A stretch of 64,000 nt of DNA. Source: Diplonema papillatum. Lineage: Eukaryota > Euglenozoa > Diplonemea > Diplonemida > Diplonemidae. This document shows, one piece after another, positions 1 through 10,430 of the stretch. Under the pieces are notes generated by a model. It did not search any database and was not told the origin of the DNA. It saw nothing but the letters and a program-made list of their open reading frames with translations. How positions within the stretch are numbered: the stretch's first letter is position 1; the number at the start of each line of letters is the position of its first letter. The stretch lies in assembly GCA_030068145.1 (NCBI GenBank), contig JAPJBO010000632.1:62001-126000 (forward strand). Reading direction: 5' to 3'. The position numbers and the translations under genes were made by a program.

Positions 1-208
1 GAGTGCCCACTGGACCTGCTGCCCCGTCTGCGCCGGCAGCGGCAGCTTCGGGTTGGCTCTCAGTTCGCGCTGCGCCGGAGGACGGCGGTTGTGGCTGTGC
101 AGCCGGGTCGTTCTTCATCTGCACGTCGGGCGCCGGCGCCTCGCCGTCGCCCGCGGGCTTCTTTTTCGCGGCAGGCTCGGCCGTTGTCGACGAGGTGGCC
201 TCGGGCCG
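1..208 (-). CDS. Partial exon of an unrecognised Lys/Ala/Pro-rich protein
   Basis: Read on the minus strand, this stretch is open as a hydrophilic, low-complexity sequence (beginning RPEATSSTTAEPAAKKKPAG) and runs off the left edge of the window. The start is set by a candidate AG acceptor just before position 208; that choice keeps the frame of the upstream exon at 632-946, which ends in phase 0. The composition (Ala, Pro, Gln, Lys) resembles the linker regions of the other genes in this window. I recognise no domain and cannot say what the protein does. The open frame on the opposite strand is treated as a shadow. Confidence 0.45.
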
Positions 209-631
209 CTGTTTGTATTTGGAGTCTAGTTAAGCGCCAATCCCCCGATTCTACCACTTTTATGAGGGTCAAAAACCAGTTCTGCCACTTTTAAGTGCCA
301 AAACCCAGTTCTAGCACTTTTTAGTGCCGAAAACCAGTTCTACCACTTTTAAGTGTCAAAAACCAGTTCTACCACTTTTAAGTGCCGAAAACCAGTTCTA
401 CCACTTTTAAGTGTCAAAAACCAGTTCTACCACTTTCAAGTGTCAAAAACCAGTTCTACCACTTTTAAGTGTCAAAAACCAGTTCTACCACTCTTTTTTC
501 AGTGTCAAAAACCAGTTCTACCATTTTTAAGCGCCAAAACCCAGTTCTACCACTTTCCATGGGGAGATCGGCAATGGGATGTCCGCGAATCGTGTGTTCT
601 CATTTTTATTTCGTTGCTACTTTGGCCACAC
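209..631 (-). repeat. Candidate intron filled by a 29-bp minisatellite
   Basis: Between the two candidate exons lies a tandem array at about 238-560. The unit is 29 bp and contains the core AACCAGTTCTACCACTTTTA; about ten copies differ mainly at the AGTGCC/AGTGTC position, and one is interrupted by a T run. The array reads open in one plus frame because of its period, but the translation only repeats the unit. The minus-strand edges are GT (631-630) and AG (210-209), consistent with an intron. Confidence 0.6.
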
Positions 632-946
632 CTTTCTCTTGCCCGGTTGAGGCGACTTTCCTTGGCCCGCCGCTTCGTCCTTCTTCTTCTTCGCGGCCTC
701 CTCCTTCTTCTGAGCAGCGGCCTTCTTCTTCTGGGCGGCGGCGTCCTTTTTTTCTTGCTGCTTTCGCTTCGCTTCGACGGCCGGATCCTTCGCTATCTTC
801 AGCGGCGCGCGGGCTGCTGGCGGCGGCGGCGGCGGCGAACTACAGGCGGCCTCTCCGCGTTCGGTGGTGATGAACTGGCCCACCCTCTCGGCGGTGGCGA
901 TGACCTTCGCTTTCGCCGCTTCGGTGTCCTTCTCGTTCGAGTAGCG
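632..946 (-). CDS. Exon of the same unrecognised Lys/Ala-rich protein
   Basis: On the minus strand this 105-codon phase-0 segment starts after a CAG acceptor (RYSNEKDTEAAKAKVIATAE), passes through a poly-Pro run, and ends in a strongly basic helical-looking tract rich in KKKAAAQKKEEAAKKKKDEA. The donor is AAG|GTGTGG. The Lys/Ala/Glu region could form a charged single helix or coiled coil. The upstream part of the gene was not located; repeats begin at about 990. I recognise no family. The regular splice borders, compatible phases and charged composition argue for a real exon, but there is no domain evidence. Confidence 0.45.
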
Positions 947-989
947 CTGCGTGGGTTTGGGCGTTATTTTGCGGTATTACCGTCGTCCC

Positions 990-1222
990 CCTCGGCTCAA
1001 CTGCGGTTGATCGAGGGTGACACAAAGGGGGGGGGTAGGCAGCGCTCTTGTTAAGGATCAGTTTGACCACTTTGGCCGGATGGCCGGATAAACCAGACCC
1101 CCCCCCTTCTACAGTGCAGTTGCCTTGGAGGCTGGGTAGTCAAATTCTCTAAGGTGAAATGGTCAAAATTCCCTGCTAAAAGTGGGCCCACAAAATTTTT
1201 CCAAAGTGTGGTATTTGGGGAA
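990..1222. repeat. Dispersed repeat R1, copy 1
   Basis: This block, which includes a G run, TGGCCGGATGGCCGGATAAA and the TAAGGTGAAATGGTCAAAAT motif, recurs at 2325-2510 and 59770-60000. In the last copy it continues into a second block (T run, then CTGACCGCCC) that is also found alone at 7240-7400. No coding potential is seen. It belongs to a family of several hundred bp that ends near GTATTTGGGG. Confidence 0.7.
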
Positions 1223-1427
1223 TTCTGCTTACTGGTCTGTCTGCGCCTTTTGTGTTCGCTGACGTAAAGTCTGCGGGATACTTCTTGGTCATGATTGCAA
1301 GAAAGAACGAAGAGGTTTTTTTTTTTTTTCTTCCCGTCCAACGACACCCCCCCCAACCACCTGGTTCTTGGGTGGCTTGACGACTGCGAAGCAGCATTCC
1401 CGCAGTGAGACTGTAAGTATTTGGGGC

Positions 1428-2068
<641 letters not shown>

Positions 2069-2170
2069 GAATTGGAGCTGGCGTCTTCTGGCCTCTCGCA
2101 CTGGCTTGGCTTCCTGGGGCTTGTGCTGACCCCTTCCTCCGGTCGGCTCGTGCATCTCCATCTGAAAACA
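2069..2170. repeat. Diverged terminal repeat of a second VIPER/TATE-like element
   Basis: The sequence starts GAATTGGAGCTGGCGTCTTC and is a diverged version of the B repeat (2541-2723) of the neighbouring retroelement. It has the same position next to a TAG array and the same orientation. The same variant occurs in reverse complement near 40870-40970. It is probably a remnant of a related element; no ORF of that element remains here. Confidence 0.6.
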
Positions 2171-2324
2171 AAGGGTGAAACCAAAGCGGATACTTACAAA
2201 CAAACGAAGGGAAGAACACCGACCATGAGGCAAGCTATGATCGCCGCTGGGACGACGTCACGCCACCAGCCCTCGCTACGCACCCAGCGAACAGAGAGCG
2301 CGCAACCAAGGGTTCGCACCCTGG

Positions 2325-2510
2325 CAAGACCAGCTCAACTGCGGTTGATCGAGGGTGACACAAAGGGGGGGGTAGGCAGCGCTCTTGTTAACAGCAGTTG
2401 CCTTGGAGGCTGGGTAGTCAAATTCTCTAAGGTGAAATGGTCAAAATTCCCTGCTAAAAGTGGGCCCACAAAATTTTTCCAAAGTGTGGTATTTGGGGTA
2501 TTTGGGGCAG
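2325..2510. repeat. Dispersed repeat R1, copy 2
   Basis: This is a near-identical copy of the block at 990-1222 without the middle part around TGGCCGGATGGCC. It ends at GTATTTGGGG and runs into the short TAG tract at 2508-2540. Confidence 0.7.
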
Positions 2511-2540
2511 TAGTAGTAGTAGTAATAGTAGTAGTAGTAG

Positions 2541-2723
2541 GAATTGGCAGCTAGCTTCTGGCCTCTTCGCACTCGGTCTCAGCTTGGGTCATCGAGTTCA
2601 TTCTTCATCAGAAAGGGAAGGAAGGAGAGAAGTCTGACAGAAGCCTGATAACTTGCTTACTAGCGAATGGGCTAGAGTGTGCCTGTTGACCATGTCAATG
2701 GGCCAACCAGGCGAGATCACATT
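2541..2723. repeat. Terminal repeat B, outer copy (B2)
   Basis: This 183-bp sequence begins GAATTGGCAGCTAGCTTCTG and ends GAGATCACATT. It is repeated at 2860-3042 with one visible difference (GGGCTAGAG versus GGGATAGAG). On the element's strand it is the extreme 3' end, and the next bases outward are a TAG/CTA tract. Confidence 0.95.
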
Positions 2724-2739
2724 GGGGGCAAGGGAGGGC

Positions 2740-2859
2740 GGGAAGAAAAATTTAGTTTCAGAAGACCCACCTCAACCCACCCGAATCCTCCTGTTGTAGG
2801 CTCGGGTGGTGTGCTCATCCTGCCATGCGCTTTGCTCCAGTTCCTACCGTATACTAAAG
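2740..2859. repeat. Split repeat A, internal copy (A2)
   Basis: About 120 bp ending CCGTATACTAAAG, repeated at 6314-6430 on the other side of the coding region. It contains the imperfect inverted pair CCACCCGAATCC and GGCTCGGGTGG, which could fold. Confidence 0.92.
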
Positions 2860-3042
2860 GAATTGGCAGCTAGCTTCTGGCCTCTTCGCACTCGGTCTCA
2901 GCTTGGGTCATCGAGTTCATTCTTCATCAGAAAGGGAAGGAAGGAGAGAAGTCTGACAGAAGCCTGATAACTTGCTTACTAGCGAATGGGATAGAGTGTG
3001 CCTGTTGACCATGTCAATGGGCCAACCAGGCGAGATCACATT
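2860..3042. repeat. Split repeat B, inner copy (B1)
   Basis: This 183-bp direct repeat of 2541-2723 directly joins the internal A copy at 2859/2860. The RT-RNase H stop codon (3038-3036) lies inside its last bases, so the ORF ends within the repeat. Confidence 0.95.
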
Positions 3043-4574
3043 CCATCCACCACTCCGCCAGTGAAAAACGTCCTCACCGCTCGTGTCACCTCCGCCACGG
3101 ACTGGGGAGTGAAGGCCGTCAAGGGAACCCGGGATGGGAGATCAGCAGGATTCCCCGCACTCCTCACCCATCGAATTGATATGGCACAGTTCAAGGACTG
3201 CACCCGCTTCAAACCTGCGACCACCGCGTCGTTCAAGATGGAACTCCGCAGGCACGCACCTTTCCGCGCGACACCCTTGACTGTTGTGTTGTCGACGACA
3301 ACATCAACCCGACCCCCAGACGCACTGTCGGGCAAGGACAAAAGAACGCGCTCGAAGGCCAGCGCTTCAAGCTCGTTAATGTGCCAGAGGGACTCCTCCC
3401 GTGTCCACGCCGCACCAAGGATGGTCACCTCCGATGTGCGAGAGTCCACAAGGACGCCCCCCCAGCCCTTTTTACTGGCATCTACAAATGCCGTTATAGA
3501 CGGCCTCGCCGCTCCGGTTGGAAGACTGCGAGGTTTCAAAACCGAATCAATCCAGGTTTGCAGAGACGCCCGCACGCACGGGGAAATCGACACGTAATCG
3601 GACGGCAGCTTGGCTCCTCGATTCAACGCGTTGGTGACACGTCGGAGAAACTTCAGCGAAAACCAGAAGGACCCGGGGAAAATCCCCGCGATGGCCGATG
3701 CGTGCAGCAGGCGCCCTCCCAAGGTTTCCAACTCATGCGCCGGAACGGTCGCAGCACCCAGCACGTAGCGCGTTTCCAACAGCTTCCGCTTGAGCTTGCG
3801 GCACAGCGCCACCTGGTGTGACACATGATCCCACCGGACTCCGATGAACTCGTACTGCCGTGAGGCAGTTTGCGAATCCGTCTCTTTCCAAGTTAGGCCG
3901 CAGTCGGAGGCGGTCCGATCCAAACGTCGAGTGGCTTCGACGACGGACTTCTTTGTTCCGGCGTATCTGATGTTGTCGACCCACACATCGACAACCACAG
4001 AGCGCTCCGCAAACTCGGGCATCACGTAGTCCGGATGCCCGGCCGAAACGGCGGCAAGAGTGTGCATTATCTCCGGGGCACACGAATGCCCCATGGGGAG
4101 ACGTGTCAACTCCCACCATGCGCCCTCCGCGTCGCAGAACCGGAAGAGCCGAGTTGCGCCTGGAGGAATGGCCACTGCGTAGAACCCCGTTCTGAAGTCC
4201 CGCGTCGTGCCACACTCCTCATGTACCGCGGTAAGGTACTTGGACACATGCCCCAATGGCACGTGCGCTTCGTAACCCTGGGCGTCGGCCACACGATTCC
4301 CATCGAACGACCACAAAATGAATCGCTGGCGCAACGCCCCGTCCTTCTCCTCGATGACGGTGAAGGGCACGTTTACCAGAGGGCCCGGACCAGGCGCTCG
4401 TCTGGCGATACCGTGTTTGGACAGCTCGCGCGCATGTCTAGGATCGAGTCGGGAAGGCGATCCCATTGACGGTAGAAGGTCGCCGGTTTCCGGTGAAAAC
4501 GTCAGGCGCCACGTATCGTCAAAACGCTTGCGCGCCGCCGGTGTCATCCGATTCTTCAACTTCTCCACGTCCAT
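3036..4574 (-). CDS. Reverse transcriptase-RNase H polyprotein (ORF3)
   Basis: A 512-residue protein starting at the ATG at 4574-4572, about 130 nt after the recombinase stop; the frame is open far upstream only as a shadow of the recombinase. RT features are the fingers motif around 77-93, the motif A aspartate near 126 (DFRTGFYAVAIPP), motif B LPMGHSCAPEIMH (159-171) and motif C VWVDNIRYAG (197-206). Motif C therefore carries V-D-N where most RTs have Y-x-D-D. RNase H follows: D365 (FVDASKKGWGG), E401/E403 (HINELEA), D428 (VVDNTT) and D478 (GNPADLPSR), all four expected acidic positions present. The protein would copy element RNA and remove the RNA strand. No methyltransferase domain of the DIRS type is seen. 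It may be expressed by reinitiation or a separate transcript. Confidence 0.9.
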   Translation of the reverse strand: MDVEKLKNRMTPAARKRFDDTWRLTFSPETGDLLPSMGSPSRLDPRHARELSKHGIARRAPGPGPLVNVPFTVIEEKDGALRQRFILWSFDGNRVADAQGYEAHVPLGHVSKYLTAVHEECGTTRDFRTGFYAVAIPPGATRLFRFCDAEGAWWELTRLPMGHSCAPEIMHTLAAVSAGHPDYVMPEFAERSVVVDVWVDNIRYAGTKKSVVEATRRLDRTASDCGLTWKETDSQTASRQYEFIGVRWDHVSHQVALCRKLKRKLLETRYVLGAATVPAHELETLGGRLLHASAIAGIFPGSFWFSLKFLRRVTNALNRGAKLPSDYVSISPCVRASLQTWIDSVLKPRSLPTGAARPSITAFVDASKKGWGGVLVDSRTSEVTILGAAWTREESLWHINELEALAFERVLLSLPDSASGGRVDVVVDNTTVKGVARKGACLRSSILNDAVVAGLKRVQSLNCAISIRWVRSAGNPADLPSRVPLTAFTPQSVAEVTRAVRTFFTGGVVDGM

Positions 4575-4705
4575 ACAGTCGATGGATGCTGCGTGAAGGG
4601 GAGCCTCCTTCTCTTCCTTCGTCCGAGGGAGCCGTGTCGAGCCGCCTCGTCTGGTGATCGAATGCCCGCCCGACTTCTCGAAGACATCCGACCGCAAGAA
4701 GCTGG

Positions 4706-5914
4706 TCACAGAAAGATCGTGACCTTCCCCGTCTCCAGGGCGCGTGCCATGTCGACGAGGCCACCGCCGTACCGAATCGTCATGTCGGATAGCGTCCCCG
4801 GGCCGCCCTTCTCCTCGTGCTTGCCCAGGCGATCGACGAGGTACGGCGAGATCGGTTCCCCGCGTGCCATCAGCGCGAAGAGGTGCGTCATCGCCCCTCT
4901 CTTGATCGAGTGGGCGGAGAACCCGTTCATCGTCGGGGTCCGGGCCCAGGTAGCGTCCAAGGTCGTTGCCGTCATCGCCGAGAGCTGCCGGAACGGCGCA
5001 CAGACCTGATAGAGGGCCGCAATCTCGGCGGTCAGGTGCCCCTTCACGACAGTGAACCTCGACGCTCTGAAGGGGTTGCGGCGGCGGCCCTTTGGCGTCT
5101 GCATCCAGTCGACGATGACTTCCTCCGCCGTAACAAGCAGGAACTGGTGCGACGACAGCGACGCTACCTCCCCCCAACGGGCTGCCGCCTTCCAACACAG
5201 AAAAACCCCGAGCCTGATCGTGGCCGGCTGGCCCTCCGCCCACGAAAGGAGGGTCTGCTTCTTTACCGGGGTAGCTTGGCACAGGGGAACTGCCGCGCCC
5301 GTATTGCGCAGTGCCGAAGAGAGCACACGCAGGGGACTGTTGTCGAGGCCCATCGACCCAAATACCGCCGACAGGGACTTCGCATACGTGAGTAGCCCTT
5401 GGGGCCTCACGCCCGTAGCCGCCAGAAAGACACACGCGACATTCGCATCGATCAGGAGGCCGCGCTCCGACGTCCAGGCCTGGAGCCGCCGCCACAAGCC
5501 ACGGCGCTCCTGGAGAGTGGTTTCGGCCCACATCGTCTGCGCGAGGGCAGCCAAGCGCGCTTCCGCTTGCGGCACCGTCACCAGCGCCTCGCCCGTACGG
5601 ATCGTGCGCCCAGGTGTCCAACCCGTCAGAAGACTGTGGACGGCGCGGCCTATAGCTGTCTGTGGACGGCTCGCCCACCCTGGCGCCTGAGAGGCCGCCG
5701 CAGACACGTTGGAGGGTCTCAGCAACGTTGGACAACCGCTCAGCAACGTCGAAGAACACGCCAATGCAGGCGCAGCTCTTGCACGACCGGGCGGTTTCGG
5801 ACGAGGGAGGTCTCTCCTCGCGCGAAGGGTCTGGTGAGGTCCCACGACCTGGGGCGGGCGAACATGAAGAATTTGGTTGACTGCGCCCGGATGGGCGGAC
5901 TTCGTAACTGGCAT
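4706..5914 (-). CDS. Tyrosine recombinase (ORF2)
   Basis: A 402-residue protein with an ATG at 5914-5912. The catalytic half shows R246 (AARWGEVASL), K275 (QTPKGRRR), a box H335-S-I-K-R339 (AHSIKRGAMTHL) and the nucleophile candidate Y382 (TIRYGGGL) about 20 residues from the end. The usual box is H-x-x-R; here the residue three after His is Lys and the next is Arg, so the exact catalytic arginine is uncertain. The N-terminal 100 residues are basic and Pro-rich; residues about 115-215 look like the core-binding domain. It would integrate a circular cDNA by strand exchange. It sits upstream of RT-RNase H, as in VIPER/TATE. The other long frames here are shadows. Confidence 0.88.
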   Translation of the reverse strand: MPVTKSAHPGAVNQILHVRPPQVVGPHQTLRARRDLPRPKPPGRARAAPALACSSTLLSGCPTLLRPSNVSAAASQAPGWASRPQTAIGRAVHSLLTGWTPGRTIRTGEALVTVPQAEARLAALAQTMWAETTLQERRGLWRRLQAWTSERGLLIDANVACVFLAATGVRPQGLLTYAKSLSAVFGSMGLDNSPLRVLSSALRNTGAAVPLCQATPVKKQTLLSWAEGQPATIRLGVFLCWKAAARWGEVASLSSHQFLLVTAEEVIVDWMQTPKGRRRNPFRASRFTVVKGHLTAEIAALYQVCAPFRQLSAMTATTLDATWARTPTMNGFSAHSIKRGAMTHLFALMARGEPISPYLVDRLGKHEEKGGPGTLSDMTIRYGGGLVDMARALETGKVTIFL

Positions 5915-5941
5915 GAGTTTTGGGGGCCGGAGGACGGCCAG

Positions 5942-6313
5942 TCAATGTTTCCCTCCGGCCTTTCCGTTTCCCTGCGACTTCTTGTACTGCCGCCTCGGAC
6001 GCTCCGACTTTTCGCGTTGTCCTCGAATCCCGGCCACGACCTTGTCGAACGGATCATCCGTTAACTGTTGGAGACCGCGCATGACGGATTTCCGGCTTAT
6101 TCCCTCCTCAACGTAGACGCGCTGGGCACGGAGGTCCAGAAGGAGGTCGTTACCGAGCTTCACCTGCTCAGGGCAGCTTTCCCAACCGTCTGTCGTCGCC
6201 GCCGATATCAACCAGCACTTGAGCCTCGTAAAGGTGTCATGGAGAAGATCACCACCTGGCAAATGCCGCCTCCCAGCAACATACGCCACGTCAAGTTCCC
6301 GGACTAGCGTCTC

Positions 6314-6329
<16 letters not shown>
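5942..6329 (-). CDS. Gag-like ORF1 of the retroelement
   Basis: This open frame on the element's strand ends at 5942, 27 nt before the recombinase start. It reads FPETLVRELDVAYVAGRRHL near the start and ends in a basic tail (RRQYKKSQGNGKAGGKH), as expected for an RNA-binding Gag-type product. There is no ATG early in the frame; the first in-frame Met is well inside. The start therefore may use a non-AUG codon, a spliced leader exon, or be truncated. Position and basic tail support gag, but no Gag family motif is recognised. Confidence 0.5.
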
Positions 6330-6817
<488 letters not shown>

Positions 6818-7430
6818 TGTGTCGTCTGCCGAAGCAGCCGGAGACAGCAGGCGCAGGGGGCAGGTCTTGCTTTACAATTCTCTTCTTCATGGAGACCCGC
6901 CCCCGGCAATCCCGACTGTCCAATCACTGTCGAGAAAGGTTTGTGCCCTATAGTGATGAGGTGGTTGACCAGGCCCCCACGAAGCCTTATACACAACACG
7001 GCTACAACACGAGGATGCAGTCCTGCTCAGCCATCACAGGGCCTCAGATCTCGCTACTTGACCTGACACAGCTGCCACCCAGAAGGCCGCAGCAGTACCC
7101 TTCGCAATGAAGGCACGCGCGGCTGAGTGCATGTAGGCGATCCATACAACAGCTGCATCAGACGCAGCTTGATCCGAGAGCTCGCAAGGGGAGGTGACGC
7201 TGCTCACCTGCCAGACTCACAACTGACTGCTGCCTGCGTATTTGGGGCAAAAATGATTTTTTTTTTCTGACCGCCCACCGTGGTGACCACCTGAGAGTGT
7301 GACAGGTAGCGTCTCCCCCCTCCACAGTGAAAATAGCCTACGGGGGGGAGGGGGGGTCAGCAGGATGGATGGATGGTTCTTAACAAGATGCCTGGGGGTA
7401 GGTAGGTGCTTTTGGAAACATGCTGCATAC
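6818..7430. other. Non-coding stretch with part of repeat R1
   Basis: No convincing exon is seen at 6818-7240. Positions 7240-7400 match the second half of the R1 repeat at 59985-60135 (T run, CTGACCGCCC, G runs and a short GGAT tandem ending TTCTTAACAAGATGCCTG). It would lie in the intron or 3' region following the ubiquitin-like exon. Confidence 0.6.
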
Positions 7431-8255
7431 CACAATGTAGTGAACCTTCGCTCCGTCGGGGAGCACCTCGGACACGGGCCGCTGGAGGTCTTTCAACTCC
7501 TTGCCGGCGTGGATGAGCCGGGCTTTTTCCAGCGGCTGCCCCTTGTCGACCGCAAGAAACGCGAGCAGGTCTTCAACAACCACCGACGGCGGCACCGCCA
7601 CCTTGAGCGGCGGTGCGCCGAGGTGGAGGATGGTGACCGTCCAGTTCGCCATCGACGCCTGCAGCGCCGCCGGCGCCGGGTGAGGGTCGATTTGGGACAC
7701 GCTCGGGCTGCCGCTCCGGGGAGGCAATGCGTCCGGCGCGGGTAGGTTGGGCATGGCTTTGAGGACGGTGACAGGAGGCAGTTCGTCGTCTTCGGATGCT
7801 TCGTCCGATTCCTTCGTGCCCGGGCCCACTGCCCTGTTTGGCGGCTGCTGAGGGGCCGGTCCATCATACTGAGACACACTCGGGCTCCCGCTCGCACTGG
7901 CTTGCAACGCAGCGACCTTCACCGGCGTCGACGGCCCCGCATTCTCTGCGCCGCCTCCGGTGTTCGGTTTGCCGTTCGCATCCGCGGCCGGCGGCGGCTG
8001 CTCGTTGCCTTCGTCGGGGATGGGCGGGGCGCTCGCGCTCTTTCGCGGCGCGGCGGCCTTCGCGGCTGGCGCGTCGACGATTATCTCTTCGACGTCGGAG
8101 GCGGGGCCGGCCGCCGCGTCGGGGTGTGAAGGGGTGCCCTCCTCCCCTTCGGGGTGCTCCGACAGGATGTGCGAGGTCAGCAGGTACTTCAGCGGCAACC
8201 GCTCAGCCCGCGGGATGTCCTTGTCGGCTTTGAACCTGCCGGGTTTGCGTTTAGC
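7431..8255 (-). CDS. Exon encoding a C-terminal ubiquitin-like domain
   Basis: A 275-codon phase-0 segment ends at a good donor (ATTGTG|GTATGC). Residues 1-45 are basic and then acidic (KPGRFKADKDIPRAERLPLK; HILSEHPEGEE), and 46-200 are a Pro/Ala/Ser-rich linker containing GSPSVSQ twice. Residues 204-275 form a ubiquitin-like fold: NWTVTILHL strand, a hydrophobic helix (VVVEDLLAFLAVDKG), then KARLIHAGKELKD and LPDGAKVHYIV, which follow the ubiquitin RLIFAGKQLED and LHLV pattern. The last strand or tail is probably in the next exon, not found. The 5' boundary is unsure: upstream is a frame-breaking stretch, and decayed copies of the first part lie at 8440-8600, 9275-9524 and 9655-9800. The in-frame HILSEH could pair with the CPFC of the exon at 10886-11061 as a split zinc finger, but phases do not fit cleanly. 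Confidence 0.6.
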
Positions 8256-8439
8256 TTTCGAATGATTTAAAGCTCGGAGTGATCATCATCGAAAGCGCTC
8301 TTTTGCGCATAATATTATAGTAAGGCGGTATGGATACGTAGACAGTTTCGAGCATGTGTGGGGTGTGAGTCTTTGTAGTCTAGTTGCAGCCTATTTGACT
8401 GTTGCGGAAAGCGCTATCACTTCCTATTGCGTCCGCCGG

Positions 8440-8600
8440 TGACGATGGCCCCGCATTCTCCGCGCCGCCTCCGGTGTTCGGTTTGCCGTTCGGATCCTCG
8501 GCCGGCGGCGGCTGCTCGTTGTCTTCGTCGGGGATGGGCGGGGCGCTCGCGCTCTTTCGCGGCGCAGCGGCCTTCGCGGCTGGCGCGTCGACGATTATCT
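8440..8600 (-). pseudogene. Partial duplicate of the ubiquitin-like gene linker
   Basis: About 160 bp nearly identical to 7945-8090 (the Pro/Ala linker), located upstream of the intact exon. It starts after a TAG at about 8600 and is out of context. It is a tandem partial-exon copy, probably non-functional. Confidence 0.75.
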
Positions 8601-9274
8601 AGCGTTATTTGTGGAATAGAAGGTCGGTATTTTAAAGTCTCCGGTTGACCGCAGAGGCTTGGGTATGGAGGGGGTTGAGAAAAGTGAGAGGGTGCCGCTC
8701 GTTTTTCGGGTGATGTGTCGTTCCGTTGTGAGACCTTGTGAAGTTCCCTAACGCGTTTACGGGGTGTTTAGGATTGGGTAGGGTGTGGTCGTTCTGCAAC
8801 GGCGTGAAAAGCCAGGAAGTTTCGACGCTAATCTTCGACTCTTGATGATGTTCACCGGGTTGCGTGCTCGTCAGGAAGATCCCAGTGCCTGGCTTTTCTT
8901 TTGGGGAGAAAATACTCGAGGGACTGCCTTGTGCTCATTTCGAAGGAGGCTAGAGGGGGAGAAAACAATACAACTACAAAGTGGGTCTTTTTTGTTGAAC
9001 GCTTACGCCCGCCACTAAACCCAGATTTACCTGTGTTTCGTGTGGGCTACAGCACATTTACCTCCTTTGTCTATCGCAACTGGCAGTCTCCTCAAGCATT
9101 TCCTACAAAGCAGGTGCTTAAACAAAAACCGTACACCGCGAAAAAAAAAAGGGGGGAGGGGGTTTTGAGGGTTGTCCTCGGGTGGTTGGAGGGGTTGGGT
9201 GACAAAGGTTATGCTTGCGTTGGCGCGAAGAAGTGGAAGTAGCGTAGGCTATTGTTCGGTGTTACTCTTACAGA

Positions 9275-9524
9275 CGTAAGATGAGATAAAAAATATCTCG
9301 TCGACGTCGGAGTCGGGGCCGGCCGCCGCGTCGGGGTGGGAAGGGGTGCCCTCCTCCCCCTCGGGGTGCTCCGACAGGATGTGCGAGGTCGGCAGGTACT
9401 TCAGCGGCAACCACTCAGCCCGCGGGATGTTCTTGTCGGCTTTGAACCTGCCGGGTTTGCGTTTGGCGTTCAACTGACATCGTGTCTCGGAGTGATCATC
9501 GTCGAAAGAGTTACTGTGCGACAT
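9275..9524 (-). pseudogene. Partial duplicate of the ubiquitin-like exon's 5' part, with an ATG
   Basis: On the minus strand this reads MSHSNSFDDDHSETRCQLNA and continues into the same KPGRFKADK...SEHPEGEEG sequence as the exon at 7431-8255, diverging after SDVDE. It has an in-frame ATG at 9524 and a candidate donor at GTAAGA. It could be a real alternative first exon or a decayed duplicate; the presence of two further broken copies favours decay. Confidence 0.5.
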
Positions 9525-9654
9525 AGAAAATCGATATGAATAGTTGGACTGTTTCGAGTTTTATGAAGCTGGTTTTATTAGCGGTGCTGGGTGGCAGTGC
9601 ATGTAGGTGTGAGTCTTGGTCTAGTTGCAGTCTATTTGACTGTTGCGGAGAGCG

Positions 9655-9800
9655 CTCTTCCGATAGGATGTGCGAGGTCAGCAGGTACTTCAGCGGCAAC
9701 CGCTAAGCCCGCGGGATATCCTTGTCGGTTTTGAACCTGCCGGGTTCGCGTTTAGCTTTCGAATGATTTAAAGCTCGGAGTGATCATCATCGAAAGAGCT
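9655..9800 (-). pseudogene. Short third duplicate of the ubiquitin-like exon's 5' edge
   Basis: This contains the KPGRFK-to-TSHILSE segment and the intronic sequence with TTAAAGCTCGGAGTGATCAT also seen at 8255-8330. It is truncated, and no long frame remains. Confidence 0.7.
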
Positions 9801-9889
9801 CTTTTGCGCATAATATTATAGTAAGTCGGTATGGATACTTGGACTGCTTCGAGTTTTAGGAAGCCGGTTCTCAAATTAGTGCAAGTGGC

Positions 9890-10055
9890 AGTACGGCGGG
9901 CGTAAGTCGCTCCGGAGGCGCGCTGCAGGTTGCGGCTCTGCTACAGTGAGTGGCGGCACCGGAGTTGGTGCTGCAGCGGGCGCTCTGGCCGGCGGGCGAG
10001 CTCGTCTCGCGGGGGATCGCCGCCTTGTAACGCTGCGGGCCATGACTGCGCGGCC
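9890..10055 (+). repeat. Dispersed GC-rich repeat (GGCGGGCGTAAGTCGCTCCGG family)
   Basis: This matches 62390-62545 closely (GCGGGCGTAAGTCGCTCCGG, then GCGCTGCAGGTTGCGGCTCT and a block ending CCTTGTAACGCTGCGGGCC). Elsewhere (43650-43765, 53600-53705, and reversed at 12000-12115) the family is preceded by a GA microsatellite and CAGGGACCATCTCTCCG. Confidence 0.7.
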
Positions 10056-10130
10056 TACGGCGGCGGCTAACACCTTGATGGGAAACTTCAGCTTCCATTG
10101 AGCCAAGGCTACGTCCTGAGGGTACACGGA

Positions 10131-10430
10131 AGAATATGTCCAATGTTTGTGCGATTTGACCTGTACGCGTTCGGGTCAAACCGCTGCCAACGTTCCTTTT
10201 TTGCTGGAACAAGGTATGCTCACTAAGGAGGTGGTTACTGGTTATCGCAAAAAAGACTGCGTGTTTATCAACACTTAAGAAAGATATGTCCAATGTTTGT
10301 GTGATTTGACCTGTACGCGTTCAGGTTAAACCGCTGCCAACGTTCCTTTTTAACTGGAACAAGGTATGCTCACTAAGGAGGTGGTTACTGGTTATCGCAA
10401 AAAAGACCGCGTGTTTATCAACACTCAATT
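10131..10430. repeat. Tandem duplication, two units of about 150 bp
   Basis: AATATGTCCAATGTTTGTG...GTGTTTATCAACACT occurs at about 10133-10275 and again at about 10287-10425 with few differences (CGCGTTCGGGTC versus CGCGTTCAGGTT). No coding signal. Confidence 0.85.
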
